Shown piece by piece: positions 44,985 to 55,577 of a stretch of 64,000 nt of DNA. Each line of letters starts with the position of its first letter. Positions within the stretch are counted from its first letter, which is position 1. Origin of the DNA: Limnomonas spitsbergensis (lineage: Eukaryota > Chlorophyta > Chlorophyceae > Chlamydomonadales); NCBI GenBank assembly GCA_037349105.1, contig JAYJMM010000064.1, positions 124,001-188,000 of the forward strand. Direction: 5' to 3'. Below the pieces are notes generated by a model. It saw only the letters and a program-made list of their open reading frames with translations. It did no database searches and was not told the origin of the DNA. The translations under genes were made by a program, and so were the position numbers.

Positions 44985-47967
44985 GTGAGATACCTCAACT
45001 CCGGTCGATACAAGTCCTTCGTCACGGTCCTTACGCCTCACGAGCTAAGCCCAGACGACAGTGAGGTCGACCTTGATAGGGTACCAAACCAACCCAGTGG
45101 AGAACCAGTCGAGACCCAGCCATGCAAACTTGACGTGAACATGGACCATGTGCCACCAGCCATGCAAACTGACCTGCGCAACCTGATTGACAGATTTGCA
45201 GACATCTTCAGTGAAACAACCCAGGCCGGCGGACTAACATCCCGCCACTCAAGCACACAATCAATCTTGTACCCGGTGCGAAGCCCCCTTTCCGAAGGAT
45301 CTGTCGCCTTTCTCCCAGTGAAATGATCGAGCTCAAGTCACAAGTTACCGAACTCCTAGCGAAGGGAATCACCACCCCTATCAATTCTCCATACGGAGCT
45401 CCAGTCCTCTTTGTCAAGAAACCAAGCGGTGGCTTCAGGTTTTGCCTTGATTACCGAGCCCTCAATGAAATAACTCTCAAGCTCCGCTATCCGCTACCGC
45501 GCATTGATGACCTGCTGGATGCAGCCCGCGGTGCCACTTGTTACTCCAGCCTTGACATGGCAGGTGGCTTTCACCAGCTGCTGATTTCCGAGGAAGACGT
45601 GCCTAAAACCGCGTTCGCGACACCATTCGGTCACTATGCATGGCGATGTCTGCCTATGGGACTTTCCAACGCGCCCAGCCAGTACCAGAGTACTGTTAAC
45701 AAGATCTTCCAGTCCCTGTCCTTCGTGCTGATTTACATCGATGACATCCTCATCCTGTCGCAATCCCCAGCAGAACATCTAGACCACTTGAACCAGGTGT
45801 TTACGAAGATTCGTGAAGCCGGGCTGCAAGTGCGCTTTTCGAAGTGCAGATTTTTACAAGAACAAGTCAAGTACCTAGGCCACATTCTTTCCAAAGAGGG
45901 AGTGCGCGCAGACCCAGAAAAACTTCGTACCCTGACCGAGTGGGAATTCCCAACCAATGCCACAGGCATACTCCAATTCCTGGGACTTGCGAATTATTTT
46001 CGCAAATTCGTACCTAACCTGTCGCGACTAGCGGCTCCCCTGCACCAGCTCACCAAGAAAAAAGTACAATTCACCAAGGGCGAAGATGCCATCCTAGCAT
46101 TTGAAGCCATCAAGGAGGCGTTAGCTTCACCTCCAGTCCTAGCGTACCCGAATCCAGACTTGCCCTACGAACTAGTATCTGACGCATCCATGACAGGTTG
46201 CGGTGCAGTACTCACCCAGCAGGGCCGACCAGTCGCGTACTTCTCCTCCAAGTTCAGCCCAGCCGAGCATAATTACACCACAGGTGAACAAGAAATTCTA
46301 GGAATCATCAAGGCACTCAAAGAATGGCGCTGCTATCTTGAGGGCAGCCAAGGACTTTCAATTGTCACTGATCACAATCCCTTGACATTTTTCACCAAGC
46401 AACCGACCCTGTCCAGATGACAAGCGCGATGGAGCGAATTCATGTCGAGGTTCCAGTTTTCAGTCCGCCACCGGCCCGGTGCAACCAACCCTGCTGACTC
46501 CCTGTCGAGATTGCCATACCAAGGTGAAGCAGCAGCGCTCATGCTTTTCGCGATCACAGTAAACGAGTCCAGTCCAGACCTCATGCAGCAAATAAAAGCT
46601 GAATCCCTGACAGATCTAGATTTCAAGGACCCAACTGTCACAAAACAGTGGTCACTCCAGCATGGCTACCGGTCATTCCGCGGTCGAATCATTGTTCCAG
46701 CCACTGTCCGAGCACGTGTCCTGAAAGAGCACCATGCAACCCTCATTGCCGGCCATTTCAGCTGGACCAAGACCCTAGACTTGATTCAGCGACAGTTCTG
46801 GTGGCCCAGCATGGCTCCTGATGTCCAACAGTTCGTGTCCACATGCCAAACATGCCAAGCAAACAAGGCCTCATGCAAACGACCGTATGGGTTGCTCCAG
46901 CCCTTGCCCATCCCAGACACTAGGTGGCACACTGTCACTATGGACTTCGTGTTCGATCTTCCCATGTCTTCAGAGAAAAACGATGGAATCATGGTCATTG
47001 TTGACAAGCTTACCAAGTATGTCTGCCTAGCACCAGTCCAGAAATCCAGTACTTCAGAGGACATAGCACGAGCCTTTATCAAACATGTTTACCAACACCA
47101 TGGCCTACCGAAAAATATTATATCGGATCGAGATGTGCGTTTTACCTCACAGTTCTGGCGCAATATGTGCACCCGCATGCGAATCGAGCCGCGTTTTTCA
47201 ACTGCTTTCCACCCTCAAACCGATGGGCAAACCGAGCGCATGAACCGAGTCGTTGAAGAAATGCTGAGGCATTTCATTGATGGAAATCATGTCACATGGG
47301 AAGAACTCTTGACCATAGTCGCCCTGACTATAAATAATGCAAAATCCAGCGTCACCGGACAGAGCCCATTTACTTGAACACCGCAAGGCACCCAAACACA
47401 CCCTTGTCTGTCCAGATGCCTGACAAGCAAATCCCAGCACTTGACGCAGTATTTGCAGACCTAGACATCACACTTGTACGAGTCCAGCAGCTTTTGCGCT
47501 CTGCCCAAGACAGACAGAAAACGTACGCTGATTCAAGATTCCGAGCACCACACTCCTTCAAAACAGGATATCAAGTCATGGTTTCCACCAGAAATTTCAA
47601 GTTCAAAACAGGTGTTAAGAAATTACATCCCAAATACATCGGCCCAGTCCAGATCCTGTCTATGACACCAGGAGGCAACGCTGCGAAACATTTCGCAAGT
47701 AATGTTGCAGCCTTCCTTGTCATTAAGGGAACATATTTAACACTGTCCAAGTGTCTCTTATTTACCAGCCTAGCCCAGACTATTCTCTCCAGATCTTGCC
47801 AAGCAGAATTAAAATCCAGCCTAGCAAATGAAAAAAAAAATCGTGTCAAGTCATGTAAATTTACAAGATTAATCCCTGTCTTACCAGCCGAGTTATCCAG
47901 CTACAAGTCGCTACAGCCTACGCTCCTTGCAGCGCGTTATGCACGCAGCAAAGGGGGAGGTGTGTAG
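44985..47967 (+). pseudogene. pol: Ty3/gypsy pol: RT, RNase H, integrase (broken)
   Basis: Pre-RT part from 44985 (DLRNLIDRFADIFSE), then a frame change near 45237 into a typical pre-RT block (INLVPGAKPPFRRI). The RT frame from 45323 shows KPSGGFRFCLDYRALN, SSLDMAGGFHQ and the catalytic YIDD (residues 138-141). RNase H follows (LVSDAS...GEQEIL...VTDHNPLTF). A TGA (46418-46420) interrupts TLSR-QARWSEF, where family members usually have Arg. The same frame then gives the integrase: HHCC zinc finger (HHATLIAGH...CQTCQANK) and DDE residues in TMDFVFD, ISDRDVRF and NRVVEEML. A second single-nt frame change near 47372 (SPF-YLN) precedes the GPY-like end (LHPKYIGPVQIL), after which similarity fades. 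The parts catalyse cDNA synthesis and integration in intact relatives; this copy should not make full-length Pol. Confidence 0.93.
47950..47962 (+). other. Polypurine tract
   Basis: AAAGGGGGAGGTG immediately before the 3' LTR. Expected primer site for plus-strand synthesis in LTR retrotransposons. Confidence 0.75.
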
Positions 47968-48387
47968 TGGTCTTGGACCCCCCAGTCCAGTTAACTCAGT
48001 ACATGTCTCCTAGTATCCAGTACGCGAACACAACCGTTGTCACACTGCGTAGCTAACAGTGTGAGAGCAGTTGCGTGTCGTTAAGATCTCTAACAACCTT
48101 CGGTTGTATGACATGAACCTTCCAGCCTTTAGAGCCTTATCCGGGCTTGCCATCTGCCGAGCGCCTACATAAGTGCGCCCCGCTAGTAAACCGGGAGTCT
48201 CTCGACAGAGATAAGTTCATTCTACCAAGCTCAATACTTGGCTCCCACTTGCAAACCCTTCAGCCAACGCCCCAGTCCCGGAGTCGACATAGCTCCCACG
48301 CACCACGTGCGCCTCCCTAGTCTTCCAGCCCAGCCTCTAGCCTAGTATCAGTAGTCTTTGTCCCCTCCCGGGCAGTAGATCACTTCA
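47963..48387 (+). repeat. 3' LTR of the Ty3/gypsy element
   Basis: 425 bp, one substitution relative to the 5' LTR (48222). Followed by the target duplication GCCTA. Confidence 0.95.
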
Positions 48388-48536
48388 GCCTAACTTAGGG
48401 TTCAGGGAATTTTAATGTTTATCACTTCATGTCTCCCATGCAGACGTGGCTAATCGACAAGTTAGACAGCGATGCAAGTTTTAACGACTCGGATCTGGTG
48501 CGCGCCCCTCCTAAGGGTAAAAGTTGATCCCAACCA

Positions 48537-49625
48537 TGGGACTCCCAGCCATATTGGACTCCCAGCCATATTGGACTCCCAGCCATGTTGGACTCCCAGC
48601 CATATTGGACTTCCAGCCATATTGGACTTCCAGCCATATTGGACTTCTCAGCCATATTGGACTTCCAGCCATATTGGACTTCCAGCCATATTGGACTTCC
48701 AGCCATATTGGACTCCCAGCCATATTGGACTTCCAGCCATATTGGACTCCCAGCCATATTGGACTTCCAGCCATATTGGACTTCCAGCCATATTGGACTT
48801 CCAGCCATATTGGACTTCCAGCCATATATATTGGACTTCCAGCCATATTGGACTTCCAGCCATATTGGACTTCCAGCCATATTGGACTCCCAGCCATATT
48901 GTCAGACTCCCAGCCATATTGGACTTCCAGCCATGTTGGACTCCCAGCCATATTGGACTTCCAGCCATATTGGACTTCCAACCATATTGGACTCCCAGCC
49001 ATATTGGACTCCCAGCCATATTGGACTTCCAGCCATATTGGACTTCCAGCCATATTGGACTTCCAGCCATATTGGACTTCCAGCCATATTGGACTTCCAG
49101 CCATATTGGACTTCCAGCCATATTGGACTCCCAGCCATATTGGACTTCCAGCCATATTGGACTCCCAGCCATATTGGACTCCCAGCCATATTGGACTCCC
49201 AGCCATATTGGACTCCCAACCATATTGGACTCCCAGCCATATTGGACTCCCAGCCATATTGGACTCCCAGCCATGTTGGACTCCCAGCCATGTTGGACTC
49301 CCAGCCATGTTGGACTCCCAGCCATATTGGACTCCCAGCCATGTTGGACTCCCAGCCATGTTGGACTCCCAGCCATATTGGACTCCCAGCCATGTTGGAC
49401 TCCCAGCCATATTGGACTTCCAGCTATATTGGACTCCCAGCCATGTTGGACTCCCAGCCATATTGGACTTCCAGCCATATTGGACTTCCAGCCACGTTGG
49501 ACTCCCAGCCATGTTGGACTTCCAGCCATATTGGACTTCCAGCCATATTGGACTCCCAGCCATATTGGACTTCCAGCCATATTGGACTCCCAGCCATGTT
49601 GGACTCCCAGCCATGTTGGACTCGA
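48537..49625. repeat. 17-bp minisatellite (about 64 units)
   Basis: Unit CCATATTGGACTCCCAG, with variants ACTTCCAG and CCATGTTGG; period 17 measured from 48541 to 48558. One unit has an extra TATA near 48826 and one an inserted TCA near 48901. All six frames are open for hundreds of codons because the unit contains no stop in any phase on either strand. Not called coding. Confidence 0.95.
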
Positions 49626-49920
49626 ATAAAAAATGTTGGCCCCAGCTATGTTGCATTCCATTCAGCCTAGTTGGTTTCAGCAGAAGGGCCCAACATAAGT
49701 TGGTCCCAGCCAAGTTGGACTCCCAACCATGTTGGTCCCAGCCAAGTTGGTCCCTGCCAAGTTGGACTCCCAGCCATGTTGGACTCCAATAATCAACCCT
49801 GCAGGTTCTAGCCTTGTTGATCCCACCCATGTCGCACTCCAGGCAGCCATGAGACTCCCACCCATGTCGCACTGCAATCAACCTTGAGGGTCAAAGCAGA
49901 CGTTATTCCCAGCCAAGGTT
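49626..49920. repeat. Degenerate flank of the 17-bp array
   Basis: Longer, decayed units on the same theme (TTGGTCCCAGCCAAG, CATGTTGGACTCC, CCCATGTCGCACTCC), as expected at the ageing edge of a minisatellite. Confidence 0.75.
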
Positions 49921-50589
49921 ACACTTCAATAAACCCTGTTGCAAGGATCAAAATTCCCGGGCAGTGGGACAGCGCTGCTTGCTTTAACGATACTGCCGTT
50001 TGGGCACAAATCCCATACTCATAATCGTGCCGTTTGACCGTACCGTTTGACCGTACCGTTTGACCGTACCGTATTTCTGGACTGCGTTGCCCTGCTGCAC
50101 AACCCGGGATCCACATCGGACTGGGTGCTTCAGCAGAGTGATGAAAACTGCCCTCAACCATGACCGGTGGATGGATGAGGTTAACGAGGTGAGCCTGAAC
50201 ATGCCCGGCAGGATATATAGGGTTGGGCTGTATGTTCTTCTGTAGATGGGTGACTGGTGGATTGATGGATCCAAGGGAATGGGCTGCATCCTCCACCCAC
50301 TGGCCCTTAACCCTTAATCCTAAACAAAGGGTATTTCTACAGACTTGTGATTGCCCTCGACCATGACTGGTGGATTGATGGATCCAAGGTAATGGGCTGC
50401 ATCCTCCTAAGGCATAGACGATTGGAGGGTTAACGCAATTCATGTCCTCTGTTCTTAGATGATTTGAGAGGGGGGTCTTCATCCCTTTTTTCTCCTTTGC
50501 TTCATCTGTCATGCTGAACTAGTGCACCGTGCGTAATACTGGCTTATCTTTTCTTGAACTAAGGATCTCTGTTGTTGAACTCTGTTTGT
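49921..50589. other. Spacer, no gene recognised
   Basis: Contains three units of a 13-bp repeat CCGTTTGACCGTA (about 50033-50072). A duplicated block built on TGGTGGATTGATGGATCCAA occurs at about 50250-50298 and 50364-50407. No coding sequence seen. Confidence 0.5.
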
Positions 50590-51385
50590 GAAACTGTTGT
50601 CACAGTCACACTTCTGTGCTGGCTCTGTTTGTCTGTGAAGTGTGTTGTTCACACTTCTCTTGTCTCCCAAAGTGGCTGTTTTGTCTCTTGCAGCCACTAT
50701 TTCTTTCTTACTTGAAGCCCTGATTTCGTAATCACCCTTTAATCTGAAGTTACATAGTCACTCCTCATCGAGCAAGCACAAACACTGCTCACTTTATTCC
50801 AGCAAGCACAAACACTGCTCGGATATCGATCCATCATACAGAACAAGCACAAACAATGTTCGACCCTTCAGTCTAAGCAAGCACAAACACTGCTTAGTCT
50901 TGGAGGTCTTCTCTTGATATTTCGGCCCTTATCAGGCATTCTCCAGCCTTCCAGCTGGTTTACCACCACCAACTCCATCAACACTTCATCAACAGCCAGT
51001 CCAGAGGCTCCAAGACGACTCCCTGATAGATCATCAAGCGAGTCTCCCCATGTGAAGATCGCCTACAAGCGACTTCCCACTGAAGATCATCGTACCCTGT
51101 CATCAGTGTACTACATCTTCAACTGCTACTTCAGTCACCTTCGGAAGGGTCGACCCATCAGGCAATCTTGTCAACAGTAGAGAATAGTCAGGTAAGTAGT
51201 CCAGGGGATACTTATCTTAAATACATCGACTGATCCCCAGTTTTACAGCTGGGGATTCGATTCTCAACAACAGTGATCAGGAATCTGTCACATTCCTGAA
51301 GTCACAGCACTTTTATAAGAAAGAAATAGTCCGACTGGTCGCACCTCCAGTTGTCTGTAAACAGGTCGACTCTAAGAGTCGACTG
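50590..51385 (+). other. Hairpin chain upstream of a gag gene (putative LTR/leader)
   Basis: At least a dozen short perfect inverted repeats follow each other: ACTGT/ACAGT (50593-50606), GAAGTGTG/CACACTTC (50637-50657), AGTGGCTG/CAGCCACT (50671-50698), TGATT/AATCA (50722-50735), four hairpins with a common loop (50770-50897), CCAGC/GCTGG (50943-50958), GAAG-A-TCGC/GCGACTTC (51054-51076), GGGTCGACCC (51147-51156), ATCCCCAG/CTGGGGAT (51233-51256), TCAGGAAT/ATTCCTGA (51277-51299) and GTCGACTC/GAGTCGAC (51365-51383). The region leads straight into a retroelement gag, so it is most likely that element's terminal repeat or RNA leader. No matching 3' repeat was found. Confidence 0.6.
50770..50897 (+). 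other. Four hairpins sharing an 11-nt loop
   Basis: Loop AGCACAAACAC (third copy AGCACAAACAA) is closed by GAGCA/TGCTC (50770-50790), AGCA/TGCT (50801-50819), GAACA/TGTTC (50841-50861) and CTAAGCA/TGCTTAG (50873-50897). The stem changes on both sides together while the loop stays constant, as expected for a selected RNA structure or protein-binding motif. Confidence 0.7.
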
Positions 51386-51484
51386 AAGCAGGTGCCAAAA
51401 ATCGTCTGTCGACCACTTGATCGATCACAAGAAGTACTTTTCAGTACTCTGGAATTTTTCCTGTCAACAGTCAGGACTGGTTTC

Positions 51485-54400
51485 ATGACTGACGAATCAG
51501 AGGATGAACATGGCAGTGTAATGTCTATTCAGGCCAAGCATGATCAAGATTTAGAGATTGCGATCATCAAAAAGGAACTAGAGGATATGACTGCGCAGGA
51601 CCAGATCCATTTGTTAATGCGATCTAAGGTTAGAGATAAAGATGGTTTGATAATCACTGATTTGCTTTATTTGAGTAAGAATGAGCAAAGAAGCTTACGC
51701 AACGCGATTAGACATGCTAAGCGATGCGAGAGTGATAGGGAACTGAGGATGAACCAAGAGCATAGGGAGGTTTCGGACAGGAACGCTACTGAAGAAAAAG
51801 AAGCACAACGCAAAGCTGATCTTGCTTTGCAAAATGAAGAGGAAATGGCTTACTATAAATTACAGAGTGCCTATAACTGGGCATCAGTTGAGTTAGCAGC
51901 TACCCCAAAGATTATTATGATCCCTGTTAGTGACGACAATTATGACGATAGAATTCCCTTTTCTTCAATGGACAATCCTGCTTACAGCCTAAAAAAATCT
52001 GCAGCCGATTATTCAGCCAGGAAGCTTAACCAATGTGCATACGTTACGAAGAGATCTGGGCAAACTAGTGAGCATAGCGATTCACTATCAGTCAAACGTG
52101 AAGATGGTTATCAAGGAGGAGTACCCGTCTTGCATTTTATTGCAAAGAAACTTAGAGCAGATGGGACTTTCTCACCAAGCTGCGATAGCTCCAATAATTT
52201 CTCAGCTATAGGAGAAGGAGACCAAGCAGCGGGATTCGAGCACATCACTCCGAAAGAGGGATATGTCCAAAGTCAAGTTCAGAGAATGAATACTGCGAAT
52301 AATATTGGGTATAAGTCAGCAGTCAGTGCGTTCAGTAAAACGCCACCACCGCCGGTACAAACTCCAATCAGTGGTCAACTAATTAATCAGGACACTGTTG
52401 GGGTAGGTCGAGGGGTAAAACAAGAACAGTCAGACGTTCCCCAGCGGTATTCTAGAGAAGAAAAAGAAAAGTTTCATTCCAGGGAAAACGAAGCTCTAAG
52501 ATATCAAATAGAACTGCTTCAGATTCAGAATGATTACTACGCTAACGCGGCACGTGACAATGCACCTGAGTTATCCTTTGCAGTCCCAAATACTGGGATC
52601 AAGGATGAACACTTTGCTTCTGATCAACGGAACGGTCCCACTGCCAATGCCTCTCACTCTTATAATAAGGAATTTAAACGTGAGCCACCCCAAGAAATCA
52701 GCGATTTAGGAAAATATGTAAACCCTAAAGGAGTAGCACCTCACAAAGATGGGGGGTGCAAAATTCAGGCGGCTCTTAAAAGATTCACTGATTCCAGGTC
52801 CTCTGGGGCTAAAGGGGTATCGTCACAAAAGTGTGATTTAGATAGTCATGTATCAGATGATAACGAATCAAAGGGGGGAAAGCATAGAGATAAGAAGTCT
52901 CATTCCAATAGTAAGGGACGTTCCAGCAGGAAAATGCCATCGTCACACAAGAGTGGTACCGATAGTGATGACTCTGGAGGTTCTGACCCTAAAAAGAGTG
53001 AGGCTAAAGAAAAGGAGTCCCGTCCTAAAGGCAGACGTCGCTCAAGCAAGAAATCCCCTCCATCATCTGATGGTGACTCTGGTAGTGATGATTCAGGAAG
53101 CTATGAGCCGAAAGAACGTAGACGAAAAAGTAAAACCTATAGGGCTGACAGTGATAGTCGTTCAAGCAGAAAATCTACTCCTCCTCACAAGGACAGTGAC
53201 TCAGATGATGACAGTTCTGATAGTGACGGGCCCTCATGGAAAGATATTTATAGAAGAAAAAGGTAGTATGGGTCTAAAAGAGCAACTGAAGCGTTAGACA
53301 GGAAGGTCACGCTTGACTCGGCTAAAATAGGCATAAAGTTTGACGCTATTAAAGGGGTTGTTAAATGGAGAAAAGTACATCAAGCTATTACTAGCTATAA
53401 CGTGCTAAACATGCATAAATTGGTTGGCTTCGTTGAAGCCCAGGTGCACATCATGTTTAGTACATGTACAATTTCAGGTGTCGCTTTTCTCAGGCTTCAG
53501 CAGCAAGATTTAATTACGCTCTGTCCAAAATGTAAACCTTTTCTCCTTGACATACTAGAATCTTTATCCACACCTGCCAGTAGTGACTCTTTGCAGTCAC
53601 AAATGTCTAAAATAAAGCAGGCAAGAGAGGCACATGAGCTTAAAAAAATTGGATTATCCAGCGACACCTTTAGCATTCATAAGCCTTACCCAAAGCTTAA
53701 AACGGGTTCTAAGCCACGCAACTTCTTTGACGCCATCCTACTGGTGGGTGCGCGTTACCTGAATGATGCGGTCACCGGAGAAATGAACATCTGGACTATT
53801 GGAATGAGAATGGGCATGCCCAATTTACTTGACCCTTCAGTAAGTCCCACTGAGTCTCCAGAACAGTTTGCTGAGAGAATCATGGACGTTTACTCAGTTT
53901 TCACTATCAGTAATGATCATGCTTTTGCTCAAATCTGTGGAAGGAATACTGTGATTGAAGTCCTTATTAACGGCTTGCCTAAAGATTTGGTGGAGGTCGC
54001 CATACGAGCTCAACAACATGTCAGCGTAAGACAGCATGGCATTGCGGCGTCCATCACAAATATAATTTTGGATGTTCAGACCAGACATGATTTTAATGAG
54101 CTTAGGGCACTTGAAGGAAAAGGGCCACAATGGGTTAACCCAATGGACCCACACTCTCAGTCAGCAAGAGATAAAATTAAACCTAGCCCCGTCCAAGCTC
54201 ATTTAGCTCAAACTTTGTCACATTGTCAGTCAAGCGGTCCCGACCCTGCGGAACTTGATATGTTCCGTTGTCTCACTGCCAATGCTGTTGATACGGCGTA
54301 CCCCAGTGGTATGCATCCCAGCAGGTCTGGGGGAGGAAATTTGAGTAATTATCGAAAACCATCGTATGAAAAATCGGCTTTTAAGCAGGGGGTCTTGTTG

Positions 54401-54553
54401 CCAGATGGGCGCACTCCTGCAGTCAGGCAACATGTTGGATTTCAAGCAAAACCTGCTTACATCCCTCAACCAAAAATTTGCAATATTTGTAATGGTCCAC
54501 ATTACATGGTCAAATGTGATGATCTTGCGGATTTCAATCCCAAAATTAGCTGA
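51485..54553 (+). CDS. Gag-like protein of a PHD-type retroelement, with in-frame TAG
   Basis: First ATG in frame at 51485 (MTDESEDEHGS). The frame stays open to TAG at 53264-53266 and continues in the same frame to 54553, about 1,020 codons. The N part is charged with coiled-coil-like stretches (RRLRNAIRHAKR-type, EEKEAQRKADLALQNEEE). Before the TAG is a Ser/Arg/Asp-rich tail (SSRKMPSSHK, DSDDDSSDSD) reminiscent of SR proteins. After it comes a capsid-like region (53690-54120; SPEQFAERIMDVYSV, INGLPKDLVEVAIRA) and a CCHC-like zinc knuckle C-X2-C-X3-H-X4-C (CNICNGPHYMVKC, about 54480-54520). Function in intact relatives: RNA packaging into virus-like particles. The TAG could be a mutation or a readthrough site. 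Confidence 0.65.
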
Positions 54554-55577
54554 TTTTTCTGCTGGACAATTCGTGTATGTTAGGGACGAAGATAGGTTAC
54601 ATTCAGTTGCTCGACCAATAGTGCTAAGAATTCATGACGTAAGACCAAGTGGACTTTTAATTCTGGTTGGACGTTGTGGCCTAACCATAGCGGAAAATGC
54701 TATTAACTGTTCACCATGTCACCTGCCTATTTCTGAATTACATTCAGACTCTATGTATTATAAACCTCCTATCGATGCTCCTTGTCAGGAGTGTCTATTT
54801 CCAGATCATGAAGAGGTTATGGTCATGTGTGATAGTTGTGAAAGAGGAACTCATACCTATTGTATGCGACTCCCTCTGAAGAATGTTCCATCGGGGATTT
54901 GGTTATGTGAGCAATGTATTGCAAAGGGCGCCACTCTGGAGGGTGCAATTCATCGCGCTGCTGCCCAGAAATTAGCAGTAAAAGCAGCAAAGAAGGTGAA
55001 GTTAAAAGGATCTACCATCATAGTTGCTGTTGCACCCAAAAATGTTGTCATACCTAAAATTGTTGCTGCACCCAAAGATGCTGTCACACCTAAAATTGTT
55101 GCTGCACCCAAAAATGCTGTCGTATCTAAAATTGCTGCCGCTTCCACAATTGACCCTGCACCAAATCATCCAAAATTAACCATGATTCCAGTACCACTGC
55201 GAATGGGGACAAGGGATAGACAACCTATTCGGTCGTTTAATGCGCTTTCCTCCTTTACAGATTTAAGACTTTCATATGACTGGACTACACGCTCTGGTGG
55301 TACTGCAAGATTGACTGATCTGATGCCTGGTACATTAAAAACTAGAGAGTCAAGAGCGGTCAGGATTGTCAATCGATTTCCTGGGGGGGCCTTATATAAT
55401 CATATGGGAATTTTCTATATTAGCCCTACCCTGTTAGAATGTGATACGTTGCTTACTGCTTTATCTCTAGACCTATCCCCCAGTATCATTGTTTTATGCC
55501 CGATAGCTGAAAACATAAAAAAAATGTTACAAGATCATAGTAGTCACTATGAGACGGCCTGGGGGGAGCCATCGTAG
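54519..55577 (+). CDS. Pol C-terminal remnant with PHD finger
   Basis: Overlaps the end of the gag frame in another frame. The start at 54519 is the nearest ATG to the recognisable part and is only a guess. Residues from ADFSAGQFVYVRDED through LVGRCGLTIAENAINCSPCHLP resemble the segment found after integrase in green-algal retroelement polyproteins, as I recall the family. A complete PHD finger follows (54780-54925; Cys4-His-Cys3: CQEC, CDSC, H-TY-C, CEQC), which in known proteins reads histone H3 tails. Next come three 11-residue repeats (APKNAVxxKIV, 55035-55135) and an unrecognised tail. RT, RNase H and integrase that should precede it are absent. It may be a deletion derivative mobilised in trans. 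The PHD might steer integration to chromatin (inference). Confidence 0.6.
   Translation: MILRISIPKLADFSAGQFVYVRDEDRLHSVARPIVLRIHDVRPSGLLILVGRCGLTIAENAINCSPCHLPISELHSDSMYYKPPIDAPCQECLFPDHEEVMVMCDSCERGTHTYCMRLPLKNVPSGIWLCEQCIAKGATLEGAIHRAAAQKLAVKAAKKVKLKGSTIIVAVAPKNVVIPKIVAAPKDAVTPKIVAAPKNAVVSKIAAASTIDPAPNHPKLTMIPVPLRMGTRDRQPIRSFNALSSFTDLRLSYDWTTRSGGTARLTDLMPGTLKTRESRAVRIVNRFPGGALYNHMGIFYISPTLLECDTLLTALSLDLSPSIIVLCPIAENIKKMLQDHSSHYETAWGEPS

Larger units (their letters stand above)
42721..48387 (+). mobile_element. Ty3/gypsy LTR retrotransposon, recent insertion, defective
   Basis: Flanked by 425-bp direct LTRs (42721-43145 and 47963-48387) beginning TGTAGTGG and ending CACTTCA, and by a 5-bp target duplication GCCTA (42716-42720, 48388-48392). 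A candidate primer-binding site TGGTTTCACGAGCC starts at 43147, and a polypurine tract AAAGGGGGAGG precedes the 3' LTR. The order RT, RNase H, integrase is typical of Ty3/gypsy (Metaviridae-type) elements. Gag and protease are not recognisable. The LTRs differ at one site (42980 A, 48222 C), so insertion was recent. Confidence 0.95.

Noticed and set aside
51485..53266. SR-type splicing factor (Ser/Arg/Asp-rich tail)
   Set aside because: No RNA-recognition motif; the frame continues past the TAG into a capsid-like region and zinc knuckle, so gag is more likely.
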